A stretch of DNA of 64,000 nucleotides, taken from positions 6,203,730-6,267,729 of the forward strand of contig NW_024881324.1 of the NCBI RefSeq assembly GCF_018691265.1. Direction: 5' to 3'. The stretch is from Tyto alba. Lineage: Eukaryota > Chordata > Aves > Strigiformes > Tytonidae. Under the pieces are notes generated by a model. The model made no database searches. It was not told the origin of the DNA and was given only the letters and a program-made list of their open reading frames with translations. Both the position numbers and the translations under genes were made by a program. Positions 42,301 through 55,200 of the stretch are shown in pieces. Positions within the stretch are counted from its first letter, which is position 1. Every line of letters starts with the position of its first letter.

Positions 42301-45300
42301 TTCTGCTCTGATTTTGGGGAGGAGGGAGGAGGAACAATATGCTGCTATGGTTTTCCTACAAATTCCTAGAAATTATGCATAGCAAGGAAGAGAGCACAAA
42401 TAAACACTTGCAACATGTTTCTCCCTTCTCTACGTTTTCCAAATGCGGTTCTTCCACATTTTCTAACCAAGCATTCAGCTAAACCTAGTTTACTAACGGT
42501 GGAGGATTCACTGATGTGTTCAGAAAGCATACACTTGTCACAGAATGAATTCCCCTCTGTGTTTTACATCCGGTGGGTCAATTATTTGATTTGAAGGCTT
42601 GAAGTGACTTCAGTCAGAAGCATACAAGGGCACAACTGCAGATGAAGTGGTAGCTTTGCCTCATTTTATAGGTCAATCATCCCGTACTTCAGCCTAGCAC
42701 CTACTCAAAATGATGCATCTCATTTCTGCTTCAGGTTATATTTGCTCTGTTATTTCTACAAAGCCAACTACAAAGTTTCTGGAAACACAAACTTTGGTGG
42801 CTGTCTACTCTAACACTATGTATATATGTAAATGAGCTGTTTAGCACATAAACTGTTCTCAGGAAGATTCACTGACTAGAGATGTGAGATAAGAGAAATA
42901 CAAAATAGGTGTTATTCAGACAAGAAAAAATGGCAGATCTTTGCTAAAGGCAGATCTTTGCTTCTAAAAACTGTTTTCTAAGCTTCCCACTTACCCAGAG
43001 TACAGGGGTTTTGGCTGCCTGTTGGCACTGAAGGTTGTATTTAATGCTTCAGAAAAGTAAGGAAAGGAAAAACACAAGTCTGTTCCCCTCTATGGATTTA
43101 TTCATCATGGAGAAAAGCCACTGAAAACGGGGTATGTTTTTCCCAGACTATTTTACATTCAAAACAACAGCCCTGCCTGCACTGGAAAATTCCACAGTAT
43201 GTGGAGACCTACAGAGGGACTGAGCAAAGGGACGTGGAGAAAAAGGTACATGTTTTAATTATACTGAAAAAGGGTAACTATGCTCACAGTAACCCTCACT
43301 CAGACCTTCTGAAGTTCCTCCAGAAAAATCAAAAAAGCCAGACTCTAATTTGTCTGATATTTCTAAAATTAATAAGACTGCTAACAAGCCAAAAAACCCC
43401 ACATGCTTCTCCACCTGTCATTTACCTCTTTTCAGATGTTCTTATATAAGAAAAACAAGTTTTAGAATGGAGAAGTTGCATAGTTTTAAACAATCTTTCA
43501 TGGTGGTCAGTGATTTCACTGAAAGTTGATTGTGCTCAGCTCCCTACAAAAATCAGTGCCTGTGCTGAACAATATGCATACAAACACACAGACATACACA
43601 TGCTGTAACAAAGATACAGATATATCTTTGCCCTGTTTATCAGGTATTCATAAACTCTTCAGTGCTAGTTCAAGCCATATTGCTGTGAAATCATAAGCAA
43701 CCTGACAAAGGGTTTTATATGAAGTAGATGTGTATTCAGTACTCTAATGCTTTCCATAAAACACATTTAGCGTAACACACACATGTAAACACAAACTGTC
43801 CATGCGGGAAACATATTCACTATGGTTATTCAGAAAACTCATTAAAAATTACAAGGCATGTACAACTGCATCTAAATCTTTAGTTTGTTCTTACAATTCA
43901 GATGTTAGTGGTGCTTGGAAAAAAACCCTGAGAGCTGTAAGAGCATTCTGGGAACTAGACTGAAAGCTAACCAGAGCTTCCACTTTGCTTCTAGAATAGC
44001 CATGTTATAAAAATTTTACTCTGAGTAAAAGAGCCTTTCCAGATGTAGCTAGATAATACTGAACTCTGTTTCCACTAAGAGCTTTAGGAATAGTATTAGC
44101 TCACATGGAAATAATTTTTTAACTAGCTGGGAGTGGTTCCCTAACAGTTCCTGAAGCTGTTCCCCCATGCTCATATCCCCTCCTCTCTGGCTCATTTTAG
44201 GAGCTACACCCAGCGTGCAAAATGACCTCTGCACCTAAAGAGACACAAACTATTTTATGCATGGAAAGAAAGAAATATCGTGACTGACTGGCTAAAAACA
44301 CCATAAGAGCCAAAGCAGAGCTTTGTGCAGTTTTCACCTGATAAAAGCCAACAAGATTAATCTGTCTTAATGATGCTGTGATGAAATACGATGACTTTAG
44401 CTTTACAGGGTCCTGGAACATTATGACAAATGCAGCTTCCCGTATGATGATGTAAGAAGCTGAGAAGCTTGGTAAAACTGGACTTGTCTTTTCTTGAAGT
44501 CTAAATTCGAAAGGTCCTCTTCATATAGTCTGAGATCAGAAAAACAGAGGATTATATAAAACTCAGTGCTGGTGGAAGAAGAGTCAGCTGGATTTAGACA
44601 TGACAGCAAAGATTCAGCGCTTTAGCCCACATATACTGAACCATCAGGATCACTTTTCAAATACCTTTCTCTCACCTTGTATCTTAGCAGATTCTTTGGC
44701 CTGTTCGCTGCATTTTTTTTCTACCATCCATCTGGGTATCCTTCTGAGATATTAGACTCCAAAATATCACAGCAGTCAGAATAGTTTATTCTGGGAATAG
44801 TTTACAAAGAATGAAACACATGCAAGGTAGGGAAGGGAGAGAATGAGACCTTCCAACTCCAGTTGAGGACAGCAGGTGGGTGACAATCGCAATGCTGCAA
44901 AAAAAGGAGAAGCGAGTAAGGGGATCAACCAGTAAGAATAATTTCCTGCAGAATAGTAAATATATAGAATTAATTGCCAAGGAAAAGACTACTCAGGTAC
45001 ATAATACTGATTGGTCAGAAGAACAGAGCGAATTAAAAAACACAAGGAAGAAAGAAAATGGGACCACATTCTCTCTTCAGTTTAACAATTTCTTAACCAC
45101 TGTAAGACATGGATCCTCAGCCACACACCAATCCATTTCAGTCATCTGTGAACTCCAGATCTTATTGCTGCAATGCAGTGTACTGAGCAGCTTTCACCCT
45201 GCTTTGCCATGAAGTCCAGAAGGTGTAAGAGGCTTAGTAACTGCTGTTGACTCCTATGTATGTTGGTGTAAGAAGAGTACTTTAATAATTCTGGCAACCT

Positions 45301-48300
45301 TGTGTTACCAAAATGTTTTACAGACTTCTGCGGATGCTCTGGTGAACTGAGAGAGCTGATCTTGCCCTAGTCACAAGCAGGAACCTGCATGCCAAATGTG
45401 GCAGGGAGGCAGTTTTATCCATGCTCTTCGCTGCTTAGGATCTGGCTCATTCCATGAAGCCATATACCTTGAGGAACAGCATCCACTTACCTTGCAAGCT
45501 CCCTTGTCTCTGTTGTCCACCACCATAATAGAATTGTGGTTTCTACCCTGATATTTTGTGCCGGGTCTATATGAAGGGACCACCAGTTTGTGGCCACGGT
45601 CTCCCACAACAGCTGTGTTTCACTATAAAAACAAACCCATCACCAAACATAGAAGTGCAGCAGACAGAGCCTACAGGAACTTGGGGCTTGCCTTGTATTA
45701 TCTATTACTACTGTGACCAACCCCAAGCTGCAGCCACAGCACTGACTGACATGGGTTTCTCCAGCTTAGATGCCCTTGAACACATTTCTATAAGCAAATA
45801 AAACTGACACAAGTGAATGAAGTTATTCTTCCTATAGGCTGGAAAGGAAGAAAACAAACCAGTTGTTTCAACTATTATTAAATACTTAGGAGTAAGTCCC
45901 CCACTTTTAGGATGAATGAATGGATAGAGATATTCAGCCCAGTTATGTTATTAATAATTTACACTGTCTTTCAAAATGTATTAGATCTGCCCAATGCATA
46001 GCCTCTACTCAGAATTTAAAATATCAAATTAGTTTATTGATTAACTTAATTTTCTGCTGGATACAGCACCTGCTTTGCATTTCAGAATGAGGCTTCATTA
46101 CATTTGTATCTTTGCTGTTTATCTTCCACCGGGAAACTGACCCCAGAAATTTCATTATTCTGTAATAATATATAGCATTAACACCTATTTTAGTCACAAT
46201 TCTCAGAATGCAAATACAGGACCTGACACGGTGATCTAATTGAATTTTACATGCCAGTTTGCAGTCACTTTCATTTAAATCCAACTTAGATGTGGCTGAC
46301 AGTTTGAATATCACAACGCTGTAAGCCAAGAAGACAAACCAGTCAACCACAGCACTGCTAACTCTATGGATTTCCCATTTCGGTAATGCAATTCCCCCCA
46401 GTTTACATGTCTTGTAAGCAATATCTTTGGAAGTAAATGATGTCAGGAAGAAAACACCAGATTCAAAGATGGCTTGACTCGCTCCCATTGAGGGAGGTGG
46501 GCACGTGAGACCCAGCGCCATGCTCCGGGGACAGCAGAGCTGGCAGGCACAAGGCCTTTATTATATCTGGACCCACTGCTTATTTCCCTGTGGGCTGCTG
46601 AAGCATACTTGGCTCCAAAGCAAATAAATACAAGCTAGTGCACCCCGCTGCCCTGAAACTGCACAAGCCAGTGACAATGTGTATGGTGGATGACACACAC
46701 ACCGCAGCGTCTTTGCTCCTCCTTGTCAGAGTGGTTTCATCCGAACATTGATCATAAGCAGCCTGTTGAAAAAAAACAGGTAATTCTTACCACCACACAC
46801 CAGAGAATTAACTGCCCCTTCAGAGCTACAGGTACTGGAACAAACTCCACTCTCAGTCCCTCTTTTTGCTCTCGTTCCCTCCCTGTACGTTCAAAAACTT
46901 AATTTTTACTATTTACTTTAGTGTATGAAACAGCTGCTTCATAGTGAGACAAACTTGGCAAGCCTGAGGCATCAAAGTCTGACCAAGTTTTGCAAGGTAT
47001 GATTTATAGTTCCCTTTTTCTTGTACAGTATGTGGGGAAGCCAAGGGTGAATAATCCTTTTGGGTATCAGGAATCAAAAAGTCTTGTATCCTAGCAATAG
47101 CCAGCATGAGGCAACTGGTCTAAACATTTTTGTTAGATTTTGGCAATACTGTTTCTTACCAGGGTTCATCTAAACCTGTAGAGATTATAGTACATTCCTA
47201 CTTCATATAAGTGGCCTATACCATATGGTAGAATAGGTAGTTCACGAAAATTAGAGAATGCCACCAATGCAACAGATGCAAAACATTTTTTAAAGAGAAA
47301 CCTATTTATTTTTAAAACTAAACTTAAAAATAGCAACTCCCATATACACTTGATTTTAGAAGCAGGAGGAAACATACTCATTTGGAGTAGTTTTGCATAG
47401 CCACACAGCTTACATTTTATTAGCTGTTTAGATTTTATTAAAAAGAAAAAAAAAAAAAAGTTGGATTTTATAAAAGCACTACCTTTACAAGTGTTCATTC
47501 ATGTTGACTCACAGGTCCCAACCCAGCTGACAAACTTTTTGCCTTTTTTTTTTAACAACTATTTCTTTGCTTAGCTCTTTTTTTGTGCTTGTCAGAAGCA
47601 ACACAAAGCAATTCCAGCAGATTTTGGCCAAAGAGATTGAATAAATACTGTATTCCATTTCCACATACCAGAAAACAGTTTATTTTAAAACAAACTAAGC
47701 AAAACAAATCAGCAGCTCCAGTACAAAAATACATACCAAGGAACCAGAATCTGAAGTTTGAAGCAGTGCTAGTGATTGGTTTTGGAATCTGGTGACAAAT
47801 GTGTTTCAAAAAGGGCTGTAAATCACAGGAGTCAGCCTCCACCAGCACCAAACTTGGCACTGATGCCAACAGCTCATCACTGCTGGTCTTGTTGCCGAAA
47901 CACAACCCACCTTGTGGACAACACAGTGAAAGCACAGCTCCTGGTGAAAATAAATACATTAAAAGATTTACTGAGCTGATCCCCATTCTGCAAGTACCTG
48001 AGCACATATGGCACAGAGAATTCTCTGGGCGTCCACCTCTCTGCTGAGCTCACCGAGAAGTGTGGCACATTGCTCAGAGGATGACTCTTTAGTCTGTCTG
48101 CAAATCTAGGTGGGACACATGCGCAAAGCTATTCTCTGCAGATTCCCAATCAGTTCAGTAGGAAATAATTTCTTAAAACTCAGGGTGTTTGGACTGGTTT
48201 TAATGACTGGTTTTGCTGAATTTTGAAAGGTACACCCTATAACGCAGTCCTCACCTTTTTGCCTGGATCCATGTGGAACTCTTGAAAAAGCAACACGATT

Positions 48301-49165
48301 TTCAATGTGGATGGAAGGAAGTTTTATGCCACTGGAACAAAAACCTTCATGTTGATCTTCTGGAAGTAGCAATTCCAAAAGTAAGCCGGTATTGCCAACA
48401 AGAAGGAAAGGGATGACACCTGGAAGTCAGACATTCGGACGTGAATTAAGAGCGAGGAAAAGAGCAGCAAATAGCTTTAACAGTTGCCAGAGAGAGTGAG
48501 CAGATTCATGGGAAGACAAATGTAAATTTGGTGCGTCTGTGTTGATGTCTGTAAACATTCTGTCATCTCAGTTGAAAAAAAAAAATTCAAAAAATCAGCT
48601 TTTAGATTACAGGGCTCCTGCTCTGTCTCTACAGCAATGAAACAAAGGCCTGGAAGGACAGAGCTGCACCAACCAGGGCAGATGCATAAGCCTGAGGTGG
48701 CTGTGTGGAGACTAAAGACTGACTTGTTTTTCTGATTTCCAAGTCACTCACTCGGCACTTGACAATATCAAATTAGAATAAACATTCTTATAAACTAAGC
48801 CCCTTATAAGGCAGGAAAACTTCAAAAAATACCATTTTCTCTACAATGAAACTTTGCTTCTTCAGTAAAATTAGTTTTGCTTAGGAACTCAGACTTCATG
48901 ATGAGATAACAGCAGTGGGATGGGAAGGAAATGTAAAATCTGGTCACTAGGGGAATTTGCTTTTAGGTCTTGATTTTCACTGTCCATGAATGGGGTTTTA
49001 CACCTTTCCCTGCCAAACATTTAGCAGGGAAGCTGGCACAACTCCAGTAGACACAGTCTCTCCATCTGAACCCCACAAGAAGCACCTGATGTTAAAGTAT
49101 ATGAAAAAAACAGTGTGCAAATTCACAAGTAAGACACAAGGCACTTGATAGGAAATAACTACCCC

Positions 49166-49216
<51 letters not shown>

Positions 49217-52200
49217 TACTTTGGTTAATAATTGTGAAAATAATCAGTCTTTATCTCACAGAACTAAGACAATTTCTTCATCAAAAAAGGGTAATTGCTA
49301 TGAGAAAGATGGGTGGAGTATGAAAAAAATAAATGAAAGAGAAAAAAAAAAAGAAAAAGATTTAGTTAATTAAAAAAGAAAACTAGTAAAGACCAGGATC
49401 AGGAAATAACAGTTTGTATCAATCTACTTAACTGACGGATAACAAGCTCCAGAGGGAGGAATTAAACTAGTTGTATGAGCCTTCAAGTCTCAGAAGAGAA
49501 TTAAAAATCATAATGCCTCATGTTGGAAAGATTGAACCTTTCATTTGGTTTAGACAAAATAAAATTTATAGCTTTGTTTGGCAGTGATAAGTATTTTTTT
49601 AAAAGACTAAAATACACATTTAGATTTCATATTTGCAGTTTTCATAAAAGCAAACTTTGTGTTTCAGCTGATGGGAATACTTCAAGAAATAATATTGCTC
49701 TTCATCCTGCAGGTAAACAGACAAACACACAACTGCAAGATCAGCAGCTGCCCATTTCTCTCAGACTTCTGAGACTACGGCCATTTAATCTGCCCCACAA
49801 AACCACATAATTGAGAAACTTTTTGAAAAAAACAAAACCCAGACAACCAAGAAAAACAAAACTGCCCCAGAGAAAGATACAGACATAGAATATAACCTTT
49901 CCCTCTTTATATGGTGACCTAAGTGTATAAAATGTCATAAATATACCCTGTCTAAACACAGTTAATGAATACATTGATGCTAGATCTCTTTAGACCGTGA
50001 CAGGAGATAGCAGTGGCAGTAAACAAATTTTTGCTCTTAATTTAAGGCCCTTTTTAGCAGAACAGTGTGAAGCAGACTTGGTGCAAATGAAAAGGCCAGT
50101 GAAATCAAACACACTTTGCTCCTCCTGAGCCAAATCACTGCTGAGAATTCATCAACAATCCATAATATGTGAAGAATGATGGAAGTGATTCTATACTGTC
50201 TATGATGTACAGGTGTCTTTAATTATATTTTCCAAGCATGAGAAACAGCAGTCACTGGCTAGATACCATTAAAAAAAAAAATGTAATAAAATAAAAGATT
50301 AGAACATAAGAACAACTGAAGTTTGGCAACAAAGAACTCCTGTGTTCCCAAAGAAAGAGGCACATTTATTCTTAGTCAGTGCTCTGCCTGGAGAAGTATG
50401 TCCTCTTCCATTTAGGGTAGGGTGGGAGGGAGAGTGAACGAACTGCTCTTTTGCACAAGCTTTTCCAGATGCCCCTGATTATCCCCCCAGATGTGAGGAA
50501 TGCATCCATCTGATGTGGAGAAGGATGAAAATCAGGAGGTCCTGTAAAACCTCATGGAACTTTGCCACCGGATGAACAGATTTGTGCCTAAGTTTATCAA
50601 CTGTAAAAAGAAAAATAAATCTTGATATTTACTTTTTATTAAGTATCTGGATAGCAAATAATGAACAATATGTTATTAATAAACAAACCCCGTTTACAAC
50701 ATTTTCCTGCAGTAAACACAAAAATTAAAAATGCAGCTTACAGAAGGACCAAACTTTTTTTGCTGATAAGGGAAAGCAGATTTTTCCTTGAGAGACTTGA
50801 ATGTATTCCAGCTGTGGAAATCAATAGCTTCAGAGGTCAACAATGCAGAGGTGCTGAGGCTGAATCCTGAAGTGAACAGGCAGCTAATGCTGGAAAAATT
50901 CCAAAGCTACCAAATTATTGGTGGCACCCTGACCTGACACAGCAAACAGAGGAGGAGATGTTGGTTAAGCTTTCAGTAAAAATGTCTGCAGAACTGGAAA
51001 AAATGCAGAGAAGTAGCAGGAAAAGCAAGATATTATTAGCAGTTTCAGTCAAAATGGGTTCTGTCAGGGCAACACAACTGCTACAGTCAGAAAGAGTAAG
51101 CATTGCTTTTCCTGGTTGATACAACCTGTGAAGAGGAGAACCAAAAAGTACCAGGTACTGGTTAAGAATTTTTAGCTACAAAACCTACTGAAAACCATCT
51201 GGGTCTAGGAGCAGACAAGCAAACCCCATTTGAAAGGGTGCATCTATTCAGGAAAATAAAAAACTGGGAGATCATGGGCAGCTGAAAATGGAAGCAATAG
51301 AAATTAACAGAATTAGAAGGGGAAAAACTCCTTCCTTTGTTGTGGGACTCCTTGGCTAAGCAGACAGCACAGTGTGTCAGGGCGTGGCTGGGTGCCACTC
51401 CATTTTAATAGTGCTCTGCAGAAGGGACACACTATCCTACTCATTTGGGACCAACTTCCCGGCTAGAAGATTCTCCCAGCAACCTAATCCCTGAGGCCAA
51501 TTACCATGCCAAAAGAACTGTCCCTGGAGGATGGTAGCACTGAGCTTACTGTCCCTTTTCCTGTGCCATGACAAAACCCTTGCACCTGCAGGCTGTGGCT
51601 TTTCTGAATATCCACCGTGTCACCAGCCTTGGTTGGCAAGCCCAACCGAGCATACGCGTGCGGGAGCTATGGGGCAGCCAGCTCCTTGCCCAGAAGTCGC
51701 CCAAGAACAAGGGGAAGGCCTCAGCTGCTGCAAGCAAATGAGCAGTCAGTGTTCTTTTCCCTCAGCCACCACCTTTGCGGTTGCTCCTGAGACCTTCGTG
51801 GGGAACATGGATTGCCTCCTTCCAGCTGGGACCCTTCTGGAGCTCACTTCACCCCAGCATGACTGGCGGAGCGTCCCTCAAACAGTGAGGGAAGGAGCTT
51901 CCAGAAGGAGGATGATGCTTAGAGAGAGCTGCCCACTTTCACCGAAACAATCCATTTAATTAGACTATGGAAAGAAGGGGAGGAATAAATTACACCAGTA
52001 TGTCAGAGTGATCACATGGGACATAAACCAGGCACTCCTGCTGTAGAAGGTATCCTCAATGAAGAACGAAATTTAGGAAAAGATGCTTCTGCCATCTTAG
52101 TTAATCTGAGCAATACCTTTGTAGATCCACTGATTTCACCAGGATTCCCGTAGAGGACAGACAACACTTAGCATCAGGAAGACAGAAAGAGTGGACTAGG

Positions 52201-55200
52201 ACATCACAGCCATGTGGATTGCAGTATTTCTGGATGCCTCGTTGATCAAAGCCACGTTATACTAGGCACTGAGCAAACAAACCACAAAGTTCAGCCAATG
52301 AGCTGCTCCTTGCACATATCCAGAAACACTGGTAAATACAGATGTCAGGATAGAGCATTGGTAGTAAAAAATTTGCAGGATAAGCAGCAGCCACAACATG
52401 CAATTGTTAGATCATGATCAAATATTTTTGCATTTATCTTAATAGAGAGAAATGAAATCATCCCTAATTTCCTTTAAATACATATCAATACAACTCTTTT
52501 TTTTTTTAATTCAGTTGTCCATTTTCAGCCAGTGCTTAATGCACTCCTCTCCCCAACACGTCCTCCTTATCCTGAACCCTCTCTTCTCCCATTCCTCCTC
52601 ACCTCCTCCGTAACAAGAACATAGCTTCTATTTTTGGAAAATATCGTGCTAATGTTTGACTTTTTCCGTCTGGTTCCCCCCATTAATGGGCACAAGAACC
52701 TCCTCAGAGCGCAGCTCCATTTCAGCATCTGATATTATCCCCTACCAAATCACAGTCGCAATAAATTGGTACTTATTTCATTGCTAAAAATACAAAATTT
52801 GTCCTATATAACATGACAAAAGGTTTGCTCTGTTAATAAAAGAGACACTGTTGCTACTGAATAAGCAAAGGCTTATTTTCTGACTTTAAATCTCAATATA
52901 ATTAAACAGAGAGGTTAATATCAGATTCCTAAGTAACATAGCTCTGCTAATGTCAATTATTCTTTGCAAACACAGTATGAGCTTTGCTTAATGAAACAAA
53001 TCAGTTCAACCTGCACCAGTGCATAAGCCCATTGTATTTTATATGACCTTGAGGTGACTGACTGCATGTTCCTTTCCCCAAAGGGTATCTTCAGTTTTTT
53101 ACTTTCTTGTTCAGCCTTTTCATAACCATAGACCGCAGAGAGTCAGTCTGAAAAGTAACACCCAAAAAGAAAGAAAAAATGAAAAAAGCACACAGATGGC
53201 TTTTAGTTCATGCATCAGGATTCAGACTTCACTATAAGAAAATAATCTTCCTGAAGCAGAAGCCCTGAATGTCAAAGAAGGAAATAATGTATCCTGCAGA
53301 CTAAGATGCAAAGTGGGAGGCAACGTGGCACAGACAACACCTGTTTGTCCTCCTGAAGCCTTCAGACGCTCTGATTATCTTCTCTGATCCTATTTCTGCT
53401 TTCCCCAGGGAAGTCGGTGCTTCATGCGTATTAAACTCATCACAAAGATTTTACTGCACAAATGGGCCTTGCTGCTAAAGCGCCTCTAGCAATAGTTTGA
53501 GGTAGGTGGCTGCATCCTGGCAACATTTTCAGCGTTACCCTACTGGGTAGGAAAGGGCAACATCCATTCTTTTCTTCAGAGGCTGTCAGGAGATTATAGC
53601 ACTGTGCTACAGAAATTATATGTATCTTACACACATGGCACTTCAGGTATAAAAGAGATGCTTCTGGGGACATTAGCATTTTCTACGTCGAGCTCCCATC
53701 AAAGTAATGTCACAAAGAGGTACAAGAAAGAGGTCCTTAATTCGATTTCTTCAACAAAGACCAAGTCTAAAAGCCTTAATAAACAGATATTTTTTTCCCC
53801 CACCAAATAGGTGCATTTAATTTGGAGAAAAGCAGCTCACTTGTATGACAGAGTTTACTTAGCACTGAGTTTTAAAGTAAGCCAAGTGCCACACAGCCCA
53901 TCTGCTAGTCATGGCTATCTGAAGAGCAATATATATTCTGGGTCTGACTTGTTATATAGGACACAGGGCTGATAGGATTACCTGGCACTTTTCAAATGCA
54001 TGTAGCCTTACTGAACTTTTCCATGTTTTATAAAGCTGAATTTATTTGAGTAGTCCAGCCAAAACAGTTCAGCAATCATTGGAAAAGTGCTAAGGAAAAC
54101 CACTCCAGCTTTGCTGCTTTCCCATTTCTCTGGGAGAAGGGAGGGGAATGCTCACACTGGTAATGCACAGCCAGTGCACTGCCTGACAAATTTAATTCAG
54201 CAATACAAATTTAATTCAGTTCAGGAACGGGCCCAAGGTCATATTTCCATGTGATTAGCCAAAACACATGGAGTTTATGCTTGCTGCAGGAAGACAGACA
54301 ACAACTTGATCTGATAGCAAGGCAAGCAGTCAAAATACTAACCCCTCAACATTCTGGAACAGATTTGAAATGCTAGTGTGAGTTCATACCGTGTCAGCAC
54401 TCTGCATTACATGGCTGAAGCATTTTTGATCTAGAGACCGTGAAATCAGACTTACTGCCAAAACACAGACCCACACTGCACCCCTACTGCTATTACTCTT
54501 AACCATCTCTTATCAATTCCTGGCTTGGAAAGCTGGGAAAGGAAGGCTTAGAGAGCCTTTGTTCAGACTTTGCTGTCCATCAGCATGTTCTCATTCTGGG
54601 TGCCCATACGCTCCAGCAACTGAGCCGGAGAACTGAGCTGTGCAGTTCCTCTCAACCTCAAGAGCTTCTTGTTCAGCTGAAACTATGTTTGATAGCATCC
54701 TAAGGACTTAATTCAGAGGGAAAAATGAATGTGCATATTCACAATGCGAGCTGTGCACAAGAACTACCTCTGTTTCCTTCCACAAAATCCCAGGCGAAAA
54801 CATTTTCTAGAGATGAGATTTTCTAGAGGTTTCACAGGGAGAGACAAATTCACCTGAGAGACTCCACAGATGAACGTGGCGCAGTCTGCTCTTCTCTCCT
54901 TCCCTCTTCAGGCTCCAACAGTGCCAGCTGGGCTCAAAATGCTACAGTGATATTTTCTTGGCAAGGCTCTTTATAACATGTTTAGGAAACCTAATTATTA
55001 GAAACACAGCCCACCTGCCGCATATGCTCTTCCTCACTCCAAAATTAGTTGGGGTATCAGACAGAAGGGAAATAACAGTAGGATCAACTTTTGACTTGCA
55101 GGTAGTAACAGCCTCATCAAAACCTAGGCAAATGACACTATCATGGATAATTATATGAACCTAGCATACCCCAGTAAAAATCACAAGAACATATGAGCTG

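Noticed and set aside
42255..42305. CAGAATCACAGTTGGTTTGTGG resembling a CR1 3' end
   Set aside because: Similarity stops after about 20 bases and lacks the following GGGACCT...CCAACCCC blocks.
47157..47172. 16-nt minus block with splice-like borders
   Set aside because: The neighbouring exons already join in phase without it; too short to credit.
51531..51959. 142-codon plus frame
   Set aside because: No splice sites, no recognisable domain, in a GC-richer patch where chance frames lengthen.
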